Positions 14,269 to 25,697 of a stretch of DNA of 64,000 nt are shown here, one piece after another (positions within the stretch are counted from its first letter, which is position 1; each line of letters begins with the position of its first letter). The translations under genes and the position numbers were made by a program. Under the pieces are notes generated by a model. It did no database searches and was not told the origin of the DNA. It worked only from the letters and a program-made list of their open reading frames with translations. Source of the DNA: Adineta ricciae (taxonomy: Eukaryota > Rotifera > Eurotatoria > Adinetida > Adinetidae); contig CAJNOJ010000004.1 of NCBI GenBank assembly GCA_905250025.1, forward strand, positions 1,054,001-1,118,000, given 5' to 3'.

Positions 14269-14732
14269 TTTTTGAAAGATATTTTTATGGAAAACAAGGA
14301 AAAATGAATAAAGAAAGACCACTGTCATAAAGAAACTTTATGGAACAAATCAGAAATCATTGACTGCAGATGGCGTTGTCATGCAATTGGACAATGCCCA
14401 TTTTGACGTCAATATAGCGTATCTGTGAGAAATACGATGAAATAAACGACTTTGATTGCCGTACGTTTAATCTGTGATATATCTCGGTGGTGAACCGTAA
14501 ATAAATCAAAAATTGTACTTTGCATGCGTGGTCACGCTCGCATCAAGTCGCTTCGAACAAAATGAGGTTTTTATCATAGAAACTTAATGTCAGTGTATGT
14601 ATAATGATTCATATCGGTTATCACCTGTTTATCAGTGACGAAAATATACTATTTGAAACTGTGTATATAATAGATAGACATTCTATTCTCTCTGTCAAAG
14701 AATACAGAATATTCGAACTTTGTTTGTTAAGA

Positions 14733-15317
14733 ATGGACACACCACCTTCCTATGAAACTATTACTGGCACTGGCACAAATAAAACGTCGAATCGGTTATG
14801 GTACGTGACTATATACATTTGCGGATTATAGACAAACTAGAAAGTTCTTTTGTGTTGGTTAGGGAAACATGGTATAGAAAGTTGATTCAGTTGAATTTCA
14901 ATCAGGATGAAGCTGCAGCATATGCGAAATTATTTGTTCAAAACGAAGTTATAATCGATATGATTCCTGAACTCAATGATAGTATTCTGAAATCGATAGG
15001 AATCGAAAAGGCTGGACAGTAAACATCGATGTCGTTTAAAGTAGATTGATAAACGATGTTAACTATTCTCATTATAGTCGAATCCGAATCTTACGTTTAC
15101 AAAATAAAGCATCGCTACCATCACTGTCGCCGCCGCCGCCGTCACTGCAACAAATCCAAAGTACTGTGCCAGCAGAAATAAATGTAAGTCAGTTAATTGC
15201 TTGTATGAAAATAAAATGATTTATTTCTAGGTTCCGCGTTGTTCGTGGCATCCTAATGTACCAGCTGCTGAAAAGTGTCGAGATTGTAATCGACTAGTAT
15301 GTTTATCTTGTCGGTGA
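14733..15317 (+). CDS. Small SAM-domain plus B-box-like zinc-binding protein, ending at an in-frame TGA
   Basis: Exons 14733-14800, 14863-15018, 15078-15183 and 15231-15317 give 138 residues. The N-terminus MDTPPSYETITG is followed by a SAM-like helical domain (WYRKLIQLNFNQDEAAAYA, then DSILKSIGIEKAGHRIRILRLQ), a polyproline linker, and a Cys/His cluster CSWHPNVPAAEKCRDCNRL then VCLSCR, like the first half of a B-box. The frame then meets TGA at 15315. The same frame continues to TAA at 15384-15386 with a further Cys-rich piece containing YYCENCHNDC, so the zinc site may be broken by the stop. Divergently arranged with the other SAM gene (464 bp between start codons). Function unknown. Confidence 0.65.
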
Positions 15318-15619
15318 GTAAAGGTCACTTCAAGTGGCACGCTTTATTACTGCGAAAATTGCCACAATGATTGTATCATTCTTTAATCTACATCATTTCC
15401 TTTTCATTGAGCAGTACGGATTGTGTATAATAATTCATCTTTTTTTCAATGTTTGTTATCAATAATAAAAAAATCATATCTTTCGAACGCAACTATAGTC
15501 TATGAAAGGATTAGGTTTAGTCAATATCTTGTTTTCTTCTTTTTATTCTGTTCATTGACATGAAAATAGCGACAAACGAAATAACGGATTTTTGTATTAC
15601 AAACGTTGCATTTTACCAT

Positions 15620-16314
15620 TTACGATGATGTTGTAGCACCGGTGTTAGTGGTAGTACTTTTGCCAGAACGCTTGGTGTTAGTAGCACTTGTTGATGTTGT
15701 AGCAGCAGCTAAGCGTTGACCACGAAGTAAAGCAGATGCACGACGAAGAGCGGCCTAGAAAAATATTCGATTCGAATTCTGAAAGAAAACAGTCGTTGCA
15801 CGTAAACAAACCATTTTAAGATCTTTTCGGTAGCGTTGTTTACGGATTGTTCGTCGAATACTGGTCAGTGTGCGACGTGAATCTTTGCTGAGCTTAACCT
15901 GACGGAAACGTTTGAGTGGTTTCTTCAAATCTAAATAGAAACATTCAAAACTGAAGGTAAACATGCGCGTAATCGAAATACATACTTTTAACATTGCCGG
16001 TTGTGAAAAGAACACCTTTACCGTCTTTAACAGTTTGAACGCCAACTACTTTTGGGTGAATAAGACCATTAAAACGAAAAGTATTGCGGTTTTTCAAATT
16101 GTTTGCTTCCTTCAACGAGAGAGATGCGATCGAAAAGAAAATGATGAGTACTCATACTGTTGTAAGTGTGCCCAATTTCCGTTTATGTAAAAATGACGAA
16201 CTGTTCCGTATAACCATCCATTGTACATGAGATGAAGCTTGTTCAAATCCTGAAATATTTCTCGCATTAGAAGAAATTGGCGTGAAAACGATCCAACTTA
16301 CGTCCACGAACCAT
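15620..16314 (-). CDS. RPL28: Ribosomal protein eL28 (large subunit)
   Basis: Component of the cytosolic 60S ribosomal subunit. Spliced protein landmarks are [70 protein letters not shown] and [14 protein letters not shown], all matching eL28. Five exons: the first carries only MVRG plus one base before the intron, and the others are joined across introns of about 45-55 bp. The C-terminal tail is Thr/Ser-rich (repeated TT/TS and a KRSGKS patch) instead of the short basic tail of vertebrate eL28. Divergent from the VKOR gene, with about 310 bp shared upstream sequence. Confidence 0.93.
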
Positions 16315-16625
16315 GCTTGAGGTGACGAATTACAAGGAAAAACAATCTAAATTTAGACACAAATCAGATGATTTATGACAAATTGTTTTCATAATTTTTT
16401 GTTCGATCAAACAGAAATAAATAAAAAATAATCTTCTTTTTTACTTCTTTACCATTGGGTAACAGTCTTAACCATTCTGATAAGTATATCCATGTATGTA
16501 TTTTTTTTCGTTCTGTCCTTGATGCACTAGTGTGCCAAAAGTGTTTCTTTTTCGAAAACGTCGCTAACATCAATTCTCAAGATCTATTCTACGCATGAAC
16601 GTTCTATACTTTAGATAGAACAAAT
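16315..16625. promoter_or_regulatory. Short divergent intergenic region between eL28 and VKOR genes
   Basis: The start codons of the ribosomal protein gene (minus) and the VKOR gene (plus) are about 310 bp apart, so this stretch must hold both promoters and may act as one bidirectional promoter. No specific core element could be identified. Confidence 0.45.
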
Positions 16626-17183
16626 ATGATTGTCGGACAAATTCTATTAGGATTGACTGGACTGAGTATATCTCTCTATGCGTGGTACGTCAAACAACAA
16701 CGACAACGAAATCCGAAATACAAAGCCCTATGTGATATAGGTCCGAATGCTAGTTGCAGTCGAGTATTAACAAGCGAGTGAGTATGCTTTGAAATATATT
16801 GATCAATAAGATTCCTATGCAATACTTCTGTATAGATATGGCACCGGATTTGGCCTTGTTGGTTCATTGTTTGGTCAAAATAGTATGATGAATGCTTCTA
16901 ATGTTTATTTCGGTATGATATTCTATATCTTACAGATCATTTTCGGTATGTAAAGAGTCTTTTGTTTGTCGTACTATTACATTTGTGTTCCTTAGGTTTA
17001 ATAGCAACACCATTGTTCACTAAATTTGCACTAGTTACATCTACCATATCTTGTCTAGGTTCGATCTATTTAGCTTACATTCTCGCATTTGTCCTTCAAG
17101 ATCTATGCCTCGTATGTGTGGCGAGTTATGCAATCAATGCCGGTCTTTTCTGGTCCAATTTACGAACAATTTATTCAATGTAA
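16626..17183 (+). CDS. VKORC1L1: Vitamin K epoxide reductase-family protein
   Basis: ER membrane thiol oxidoreductase that reduces vitamin K epoxide/quinone and can feed disulfide formation. Exons 16626-16777, 16836-16945 and 16996-17183 give 149 residues. Four hydrophobic segments are visible. The loop cysteine pair is in LCDIGPNASCSRVL, and the active-site CxxC is in the last helix as DLCLVCVASY, where the family has CVVC/CIVC. FGLVGSLFGQNS and the NVYFG segment also match the family. All redox cysteines appear present. Whether it is closer to VKORC1 or VKORC1L1 cannot be settled by eye. Confidence 0.93.
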
Positions 17184-18588
17184 TAACAATAGTTAGATCA
17201 GCTGAGAGATGACTTGTTTTCTTTTTCTACGACTATTTTAATAAATATGCAATTTGCTTCGATGCTTTATCACAGACTATTCAACCATAAACGTGTATAG
17301 CTGTGGGTTTGAAAAGTAAAAATCGACGCATTTAGATTATTCTTGATAGATAAAGTATGCACTTTACGTGATAGTCGGTCAACAAGAACATCTGTCGGTG
17401 CCTGGAAAAAAGTCATTCACGTTAGTCATCGATCAGTTTAAAATCGATTACTTCATATATTCGACACTGTCACTTAAATTTTCGTCACGTGCAGCTGATG
17501 GATAAAGTGTAGGAGTTACGACAAATCTACTGTGTATCTGATGACGGTCATTACTTACGCCTTTTTGTAAAGCAGATTGATGAGATTGCACGTTCTTTTT
17601 CTTTTTTACAAACCTTTATTCATTTCACAGCCGCGTGATCGAATTCATAGCAAAGAAAGACTAGAAGTGTTTTGCCGATACTATCTTACTGATCGCTTCG
17701 AAAATACATACCGTAGCTAGATGAGAGAGAGAGAGAGAAATTCTACGGATAGATTTATTTTCTGTTTGTCATCCTATGAAAGATGATTCATCTCTGAAAA
17801 CAAGTAAACTGAACTCTCCGATCACTTACTAGTCTTGATAATTAGTTGACAATTGGAATATTGCAGACAATTCCAGATAAACAAAATAGGTATCGAACAT
17901 ATACTACTAAAACGGGATTTTCTCAAATACATTCAAAATTATTTATTGTTTTCAAACTATCATCTAATTTTCTTGTTCGCATATCATCCAGTCGACGTCA
18001 AGTATCTTCATTTTCAAGACAGTTTTTCTCCAGGTATGCAACTATTGAATTGACTGCTTCACTCTGTGATCTAACGTTAAATCATGATTCATTCATGAAG
18101 TCAACGAAAATCGTATCCCTTCATATCATCTCTATGATTCTCTCATAAACATTTTCACATCAAAACTCTTCAATACTGTGCAAAATGTCAGACAGTTTAT
18201 CTAGGGTCAAAAAAACATTACAATCCGATAGAGAAATCTATTTGTCCTGGTAGCGTGTAGAAAAACAGAGAAAACTAAATCGGTAAAGAACAGAAAAACA
18301 CTTATTTTCCAAAATTCAAGCATAGACGCAGACCTACGCCGCGATATCAATCGCCATAGTAAGTTTATTCGATACGTTTCACTAATTTTTGAATTACTAA
18401 ACAGAAAGTAGACGTCGTGTATTACGTAAGTGACGAATTGTTTTTTACATGGAAAAACGTGTAATCTATTCCAATTATATCTAGTTCATTAATAATCAGT
18501 GAATGAAACGATTTCGACATGAATCTCGTCTCGTGAAAAACAGTTTTTCTTAACATTGATCGCTTTATTTAGAATTTGGAACAACCGA
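17184..18588. other. Intergenic region with a GA microsatellite
   Basis: About 1.4 kb without a recognisable coding exon. A run of GA dinucleotides lies at about 17722-17738. A TTTATTTAG acceptor-like tract just before the nuclear receptor start suggests that a 5'UTR intron of that gene occupies part of the stretch. Confidence 0.4.
17722..17738 (+). repeat. GA dinucleotide microsatellite
   Basis: GA run in the intergenic region between the VKOR-family and nuclear receptor genes. Confidence 0.8.
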
Positions 18589-19932
18589 ATGTCTGCATCT
18601 TCCACTACACCAGAAGGTAGTAAGCCACCAGCGAAAACAAATAATATTTGTCAAGTATGCGGTGATAACGCATCAATAGTGAACTACGGCGTGTTAACAT
18701 GTGCATCGTGTCGAACGTTTTTTCGTCGGAATGGGTTCAATACAAAAGTTTGCCTCATTCATCAAAATCGTTATACTAACTTGTTTTTCTTCTTTCTTTC
18801 CTAAGGAAATTGCAGTTTGTCGGTTTGATGGTCGTTGTGAAATAGTGAAAACCACAAGGAAATACTGTACAGCTTGTCGATTGGCCAAATGTCTCAATGT
18901 TGGGATGAATCCTGATCTAATTCGCAAAGAAGAATTAACCAAAATAAAACGTAAACCTCCCGCGACTAACTTCCAAGAATCGACTGAGCACATAACAACC
19001 ACGGTGCGTACAAGTTGGAATTGAATATCGCAAGAGAAATGCAATATCCATAGATCGTACTCAATGCGAGTTTCGAATATTTTTTTACCGATAACAAAAA
19101 CACACAAACACACTTTGATTTATTAATTTAGACAGTACCACAAACATCAGCATTAGATCTTGTCACACATGATTCTTTATTGACCAGTACCGATTTACTA
19201 ACAATATCGAATATTGTTCATGCATTTGATACGTTCAGCCCAGTGGCGGATATTCGACGTACAATTGATACTTTGCATTCATCAGCTTCCAATTCTCAAT
19301 TCGATTCTCAACAAACAATTCAAATGCTCTCGTCATTTTCCAATTGTCTACTACTATTTCTCAGCTCAACGCCTGACTTCAAAGTGTTAACAACATCGGA
19401 GCAACGATCTCTACTACAACGAAACATGTTCGGCCTTTTATCGCTTGGAGGAATGTATTTAATGCGTGAATCAGGAATATTCGATACACCGGAAAATGAA
19501 ATGATCGTTGCCTTACTCTACGACAATGATACTATTCGACAAGCACGACTAATTAGTAAGCGATTAGATGATCCAATACTGATAAAACTGATGTTAGTTG
19601 CGTTGGCATTTTCGTCGAACTGCCTGACGCAAGCCAATCACAGGAATTTTGATAGAGATAGTTTATTACACGGTACATTTCGTTTGTTCGGGAGTCAAAA
19701 TGTATACGTCGAACTTCTTTGGAAATATTTAAATCATCAACACGATGATTATCAAGCAGTACAGCGATTTTCCAAACTGATTAAATTATTTCTTGATACA
19801 TTCAAATTTTCATGTGAAGTCTATGAGACGAATGAATTATATAAAAAATTTATCGATATTGTTACCGAAGAAGCAGAAAAATCGTCGGTGATCAATGACC
19901 AAACAGTTATTCCACTATGGGGAAAGAATTAG
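18589..19932 (+). CDS. Nuclear hormone receptor, divergent
   Basis: Ligand-regulated type transcription factor. Exons 18589-18747, 18806-19003 and 19132-19932 give 385 residues. The DNA-binding domain starts near residue 22: CQVCGDNASIVNYGVLTCASC then RTFFRRN (finger 1 and P-box), and CRFDGRC...YCTACRLAKCLNVGM (finger 2), with all eight zinc cysteines present. The P-box reads CASCRTFF, not the common CEGCKGFF/CEGCKSFF, so DNA-site preference may differ. The C-terminal part is helical (LLLFLSSTPDF, EQRSLLQRNMFGLLSLG, LIKLFLDTFKF) and fits a shortened, divergent ligand-binding domain; no clear AF-2 helix is seen. The phase-0 intron inside the DBD follows FNTK. A 5'UTR acceptor stands 16 bp before the ATG. 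Confidence 0.88.
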
Positions 19933-22811
19933 GCTAATCAATGTAGTGTATTTATTTATTTATTTTCATCTATCGCTTTCTTACTGTGTCAGATACGCTC
20001 AAATCCTATGTCAAACAGAACTAATTTAACAATTTGCAAAATAAATCAAAAGAACAATTCTAATCGAATGATCTTCTCTCTCGCTATAAGAAGTCGTGTG
20101 TGTGTAGTTATCCAAACGTCAGTCGCACTTTGAAAACCACAAGGTTATTCGTAAGATGCTCATACAAAATATCACAGTGACTTTTTTCGGTTTTAGGAAC
20201 GTCTGATGCGCGTTTATCACGATTGTATGCAAATCCAACAAGAGACAGATATATACTTTACAAAGCAGCTTGCTTTGTTTCTGTCGAGTTCGTGAGCTAT
20301 TTTTATAGGAGTTTCTACTCGACGTATACAGTCGATTATTATCGAGGCATAAGATGTTGAAATCCTCTTCTTCTTTGTAGGAAAAGGAAGCGAAGGGTAA
20401 AGTAGTTACCATTTTGTTATGAAGTAAATCAATAGCATCAAAAGAAAGTCAATTAGCTTGCCCTTGATCTTTAAAGAAAGAAAAAAGATATCGTAAATAA
20501 GTACGAAGAAAGTATTGTAAGTGATTAAGATAAATATGACTGTAGAAGTTCTTTTCTGTTTTTCGAATAAAGAGCATTACACTTGATGTACCCAGTAATA
20601 TTTTCATAGTATATTTTTGAATCTTCTCTATTTCCGTCTCCGACCATGATTTTTGTATCGAATTTAGTCTAAGTAATCACTAAGATCTAACTCGGATTTC
20701 CAGCACTTCATTTTCTTTCGCAATTCTCTTCTCCCTCTAGCCGAGTAAACCTTCTGTAAATCACTGCCCAGATGTTTAGGTTCTCTTTTATTTCTTACGT
20801 ATATATCGTCCATAAATTATCGTCTATATTCATGTACATCGAATATCCAAGTCCGTAGAATAACAATGAGAACTATCAATCAAATGCATAGGGTCTGACA
20901 TTGTGCTTGGATCATATGTAACGTTTGACTCGAATCGTACAGTCTAATTGTTATGAATAGGGAAATACTTGATCGATAGTCATTCGATTGATGTTCTTTC
21001 TTTTTTTTCATATCCGAGTTGAAGTGACTAATCGAAGTCTACTCATGTACGCGTAATTTTATTATCTTTCGAGTACTACCTGCTGTAGTGAACAATGATC
21101 ATTGACAGAATCGATCGACATTATTACTCTAACGATCAGTAATTGAATAGTTCCATCCGTTCGTCATTTATCATATTGTTCAATAAAGAAAGAAAGACAT
21201 TGATCATTTCTCGGTTTCTTTTTCTTGTCATTTACTCAGAAGAATATGTACTGGCTACTCTTACTACTGTTCATCGGCAAGTCTTCGTGTCTATTAGAGA
21301 CACAATTGGAAGAAGAAGATCTTTGTAAGTATATATTACTGCTTTGCCTTTTGACAATGTTGATGTCGATGTTTCTTACACAGAGCAATACATGATTGTT
21401 GAGGTGAAGCAATGGAATAGTTTAGCCGAAGTAAACGATGCCGTAGACATAAATGAGAACAGATAGGTGCAGATACAAAAGGTACATTCGATTGAATTGA
21501 TATTGAGTTCGAATCCAAACGAATGATATCGTTCACATCGAGAAGATAATCAAATAATTCTTTCGACATACTTATGTATCCCGCTTTTTTTTCCTACGAA
21601 TATCATGAGCAATATTTACGATTTATTAGTACAATAGCTATGGACAAGAAGATCTGTACGAAATGTTAGATCATTGTGTTCAATTATCAATGAGACATGG
21701 CGAATAATAACGAGAAATGTTTAATCAAATCGTAGCTTAGATTTTCCAACCATGTTAAATATGCAAATCACTTTTTCTTCTTGTAAACAATCGCTTGTTT
21801 GAATTACGGACATTCTTATATGATTTGAATTTTAATTAGAAAAGAAAACGTCCAATGTAATCAGTCCATTGTTATCTTGTTTCAGTTTCTTTTCCCATCT
21901 ATGATCTCATGTAAAGTGAAGAGAAAAGGTACGAGTAATGGTTCATGTTCAAGCGCGTCTTAAAGCAATCCGACATGCGCAATCTTTCAAATCCTTACGT
22001 AAAACTAATGTTGCCGACAAAGAGTTAAAAGATTAATTCAATACGAAAAGTTGCTTTTCCGAGTAACTACGTCGACTAATCTGTCATACAAATGAAATGC
22101 CTGGAGGAGAATTTCATCAACAGACTGCGACTTGTGTCGAAGAAAACCTGTAAGAGCGCTTTGTTTAAATACGAATGATATCTGATGTTGCGGCAGATGT
22201 TCTTCTTTTGATGAACATTTCGTTACATCAGATTCGAACAGCTTGAACGAATTCGTGTGGAAAATGGTTTGTACAATGTTTATTTCCGTTTTAACTAACG
22301 TCGGTCAACTTCACTACCTCTTGCTGATTAGAGAAACGATCATTACTAGTCAGCCGAGGATAATTCGTGCACTTGTCCTTGATCATCATCATTTGGATTT
22401 CCAACTGAATGATCAAACAAAGAAATGCATTCATGCTTCTCATGTTCAAAACTGCCACACCCGATATGTCATCATCATTCAATTAGCTGACCAGAGCATA
22501 AGATCGTAATCATCGTGTTGGACTGCTTTCTTTCTTTTTTTTTCTGAGAAGGATCAGTAATCACGAAATAGGACATAATTAGCAATAAGCATGAGGTTCT
22601 TTTTCCTCATCTTGTATACGAATGTTCAATGTTTTGGAAGAGAAGAGGGCAAATAGGAAAGTGAGTAGAAGAAGGGAAAAGAACGACAGAGAGAAAGAGA
22701 GATGTACATAGAGAGAGAGAGAGAAAGTGAACGCGAAAAAAAAGAGAAAAGAAAGAAAATGTTTGTCCATTTTTACTTGACACCTTGTCCAAGAGAGAAC
22801 AGAAGAAAATC
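19933..22811. other. Long intergenic region, no gene recognised
   Basis: About 2.9 kb with no open frame showing family motifs or the exon pattern seen in neighbours. The part near 22680-22750 on the plus strand is purine-rich with GA/GAAA runs and lies directly upstream of the Ig-domain gene. It probably contains the 3'UTR of the nuclear receptor gene and the promoter of the Ig gene. Confidence 0.45.
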
Positions 22812-25398
22812 ATGTTGATATGCTTGTTATACATCCTTGTACGTTTAGCTGGCTCTCTTGTGGCTTTTGATACAACAACGGAAAACTATACGGTACCAGT
22901 TAGTGGCAAATGCGTTTTGACTTGTTACGTGACAGAAGTGCGTTCGTTCAAAGTAAGTTAGTTTCATATTATCTTCATTGAAATTCTATCCATTGTGTCC
23001 CTATCAACACATTTCCTTTTCTTCGTCTGTTGGCCAGACGTAATTGTACTCTTTGTTGGTTCAACAAACTTTTGTATATGTATAGATGTTGATAACCAAC
23101 ATTTGTGATGTATGTTATCACAGTCGCATCCATCCAAGATGGGCTAATTAGATTGATATCACTCCCACCCCTCTCTTTTCCCAATCAATGATAAGAATCT
23201 AAATATTCGATGTCTGGTTTGATGCGGTAACACAAAGATAAACAATAAAGATATATCAGTCATAAATTAACTGGTCGGAAGTTTTGTTTTGATTCCTCTT
23301 CGTCGTTCAATTATTAAATTTTCTTCTCGACAAGAAAAAAATTTTCATTTACTAAAATAATCTTTTCATTCTTCCGCTTTTGATATCAAGTGTTTAAACA
23401 AAGAAAACAAATACGAACTCATGTACACACACACACAAGGTCATCGATCTTTTTTATTGAAATGACCGGTCAAGATTTCTTCTCTTTTTTTTTCATATAC
23501 AGATGTTGTCCGATATGGGTAATTTGGTATTTGTAACGATTATTTGCATTGCTATGCGCAACATATTGTTGAGATGATCACAATCAAATTTCAAATTTCC
23601 ATATGCGGATGACGATTAGAGATCATCGGGGACTCGTCAATGTTCATCTTTTGCCAACTCGTAGACTCTTTCCCTCATTGTAGCGATTTTCCTTTTCCAA
23701 TGATTGAACATGAACTAATTGAATAAATGAATTCGTAATTGAATTGATTGTATAGGTTCTTTGGCAAAAAATTGATCGGCCAATTGTAGGCGGGAACCAA
23801 ACGAATGGACAAAAACAAGAACAACTTACTCTGATTGCTTTCGATGGAGTCGTCTACTCGAACAAAGATCATTATCGTCTTGAATCGGACTATGTAGGTT
23901 CATATAATTTAATCATTGATCGCGTTAATGAAGATGACCAAGGAGAATATCAATGTCAAATTAACACTGAACCACGGAAAACAAAACGGATATTTCTTAC
24001 AGTTCAAGGTAAATGAACGATAAATAGTTTTAAACACCGTGACACATTTCGATGGTGAAAATGAATCGAAATTGGTTAAATTGTCTCTGCATTTATTTAC
24101 ACACCATGACACGTGACAATTAACATTTTCATTTTGTCACGGATCAAGATATGATCGTCCGGAAACTGATGATGATCTTAATCGAATGTTGCTCTATTCT
24201 CTTTTCCTCAATGAAATCATCACCAAAATCTCTTATTCTCTACTTTTTTCTTTTAGTTCCACCTCGTATTGTCGATTTTCGTCCCAATCCACCATTGTAT
24301 TCAATCCGTGCTGGTTCACCTTTGACACTCGCTTGTCGTGCCGAAGGTACACCAGTGCCTAACATCCGCTGGCGTATTCGTGATGCCGATGTGAATCGCG
24401 TTGAATCATGTAAGTAGACATGTTAATGAATGAATGAGAGTATGTGTGTGTGTGTCCAATCCTTGATCAATCATCTTTTGACAAATTCACACGCACGCAT
24501 TGACTCTTAAGCTACTTATACTGATCATATTGCGCAAAGAAAAAAGCAAGCAGACAGACAGACAGACAAAAAAAAACAATAGGACACCCTTCGATGTGAA
24601 ATTTCTCATTGAGCACGTGTCACAATGTTCGACTAAGGTCAACGACCATATCTACTTGAACTTTTTTTTTTGTCTTTTATAATCTTATCTCTCACTTGAC
24701 AAAATCTGTTTATTTATTAGTACCACCGCCAGATAATAATAATACTTGGTTTATTCCATCAATATCTTATACATTTCCTCGTACAGTGGAATGTATCGCT
24801 GATAATGGTGTTTTACCTGCATCAAATCGAATATTTACAATCAATGTCGAATGTAAGTCCAGATTGTTTGCCTTTTAAACAAATCTGATACATTTTTATT
24901 CATTTTAGATCCACCTATTGTCAATGTAAATAATGATTTAATTCAAAGTGAACGACATGGAAATGTCAGTATCGAATGTCGAGCATTAAGTCGTCCATTT
25001 GCTCGTATAACTTGGCAAAAAAATGGTAAAATGATTGACGAGATGAAATCGAGTAACACTCGACTTAATCAAACAATGTCAATAAGTCGACTGACAATTC
25101 AGGTACATCTAAGTCAAGATTCTATTCATAGTCAAATAACATCGAAATTTGAATAGATGAACAATGATGATGATTTTGGACAATACAATTGTATTGCTGA
25201 GAATATTCACGGTCGAATGGAAGCCATTGTTTTTGTTCTTCGTACGTGGTTTAATGTGAAATTTGTTTGAGTTTTCTCGAAATGAAAAATGATGTTCGTT
25301 TAGAAGAAGCAACGACAACAAGTGAAAAAAATCATCGACATTCGAAGCATTATTCAACCAGAACACATTTAAATCGATCAGTAGCGAGTAAACGATGA
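22812..25398 (+). CDS. Secreted immunoglobulin-superfamily protein with three Ig domains
   Basis: Exons 22812-22952, 23756-24008, 24257-24409, 24721-24852, 24909-25102, 25157-25241 and 25304-25398 give 350 residues. A signal peptide (MLICLLYILVRLAGSLVAF) precedes Ig1 (CVLTCYV, VLWQK, DQGEYQCQI), Ig2 (LTLACRAEGTPVPNIRWRI, then TVECIADNG) and Ig3 (VSIECRAL, ITWQKNG, DFGQYNCIAENIHG). The organisation recalls lachesin/IgLON-type cell-adhesion molecules. The C-terminus is short and basic (RTHLNRSVASKR) with no hydrophobic GPI-attachment or TM segment, so the predicted form is secreted. The first intron is about 800 bp, long for this locus. An alternative 3' end outside this model would change the anchoring prediction. 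Confidence 0.85.
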
Positions 25399-25697
25399 AA
25401 AGGCATTCATATGTGTGCACATCTTTTCTCTCGATTTTTCTCTTCTAGAAATGCACACAGCGACTCTAATGTCATCGACAATTGTATACATCGAACGTGA
25501 CATTCATATCAGTTCATCATCTTACCATGCACGAACATCGAATATCTTCATATATCTCTTGTTGTTTTTATTTCAATTTCGAACAATTTATAGATGAAAA
25601 ACAATCTTTGTGTCTATGTGTATATGATGTGCGTGTGCATGTGTGTTACAGTGATATATGATTATATATATATTTATTAAAAAGAAATAAAAGTCAG

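Noticed and set aside
14801..14862. Open frame through this segment as coding in the SAM/B-box gene
   Set aside because: The two sides are in different frames; a GTACGT donor and GGTTAG acceptor give a phase-2 intron and a continuous SAM domain.
22680..22834. Minus-strand Ser/Leu/Phe-rich open frames
   Set aside because: They are the complement of a purine-rich (GA/GAAA) tract and show no domain or splice structure.
23420..23440. Candidate CRISPR or tandem array at AC-rich and other simple repeats
   Set aside because: These are simple dinucleotide runs without spacers; nothing resembling a CRISPR array occurs in this eukaryotic window.
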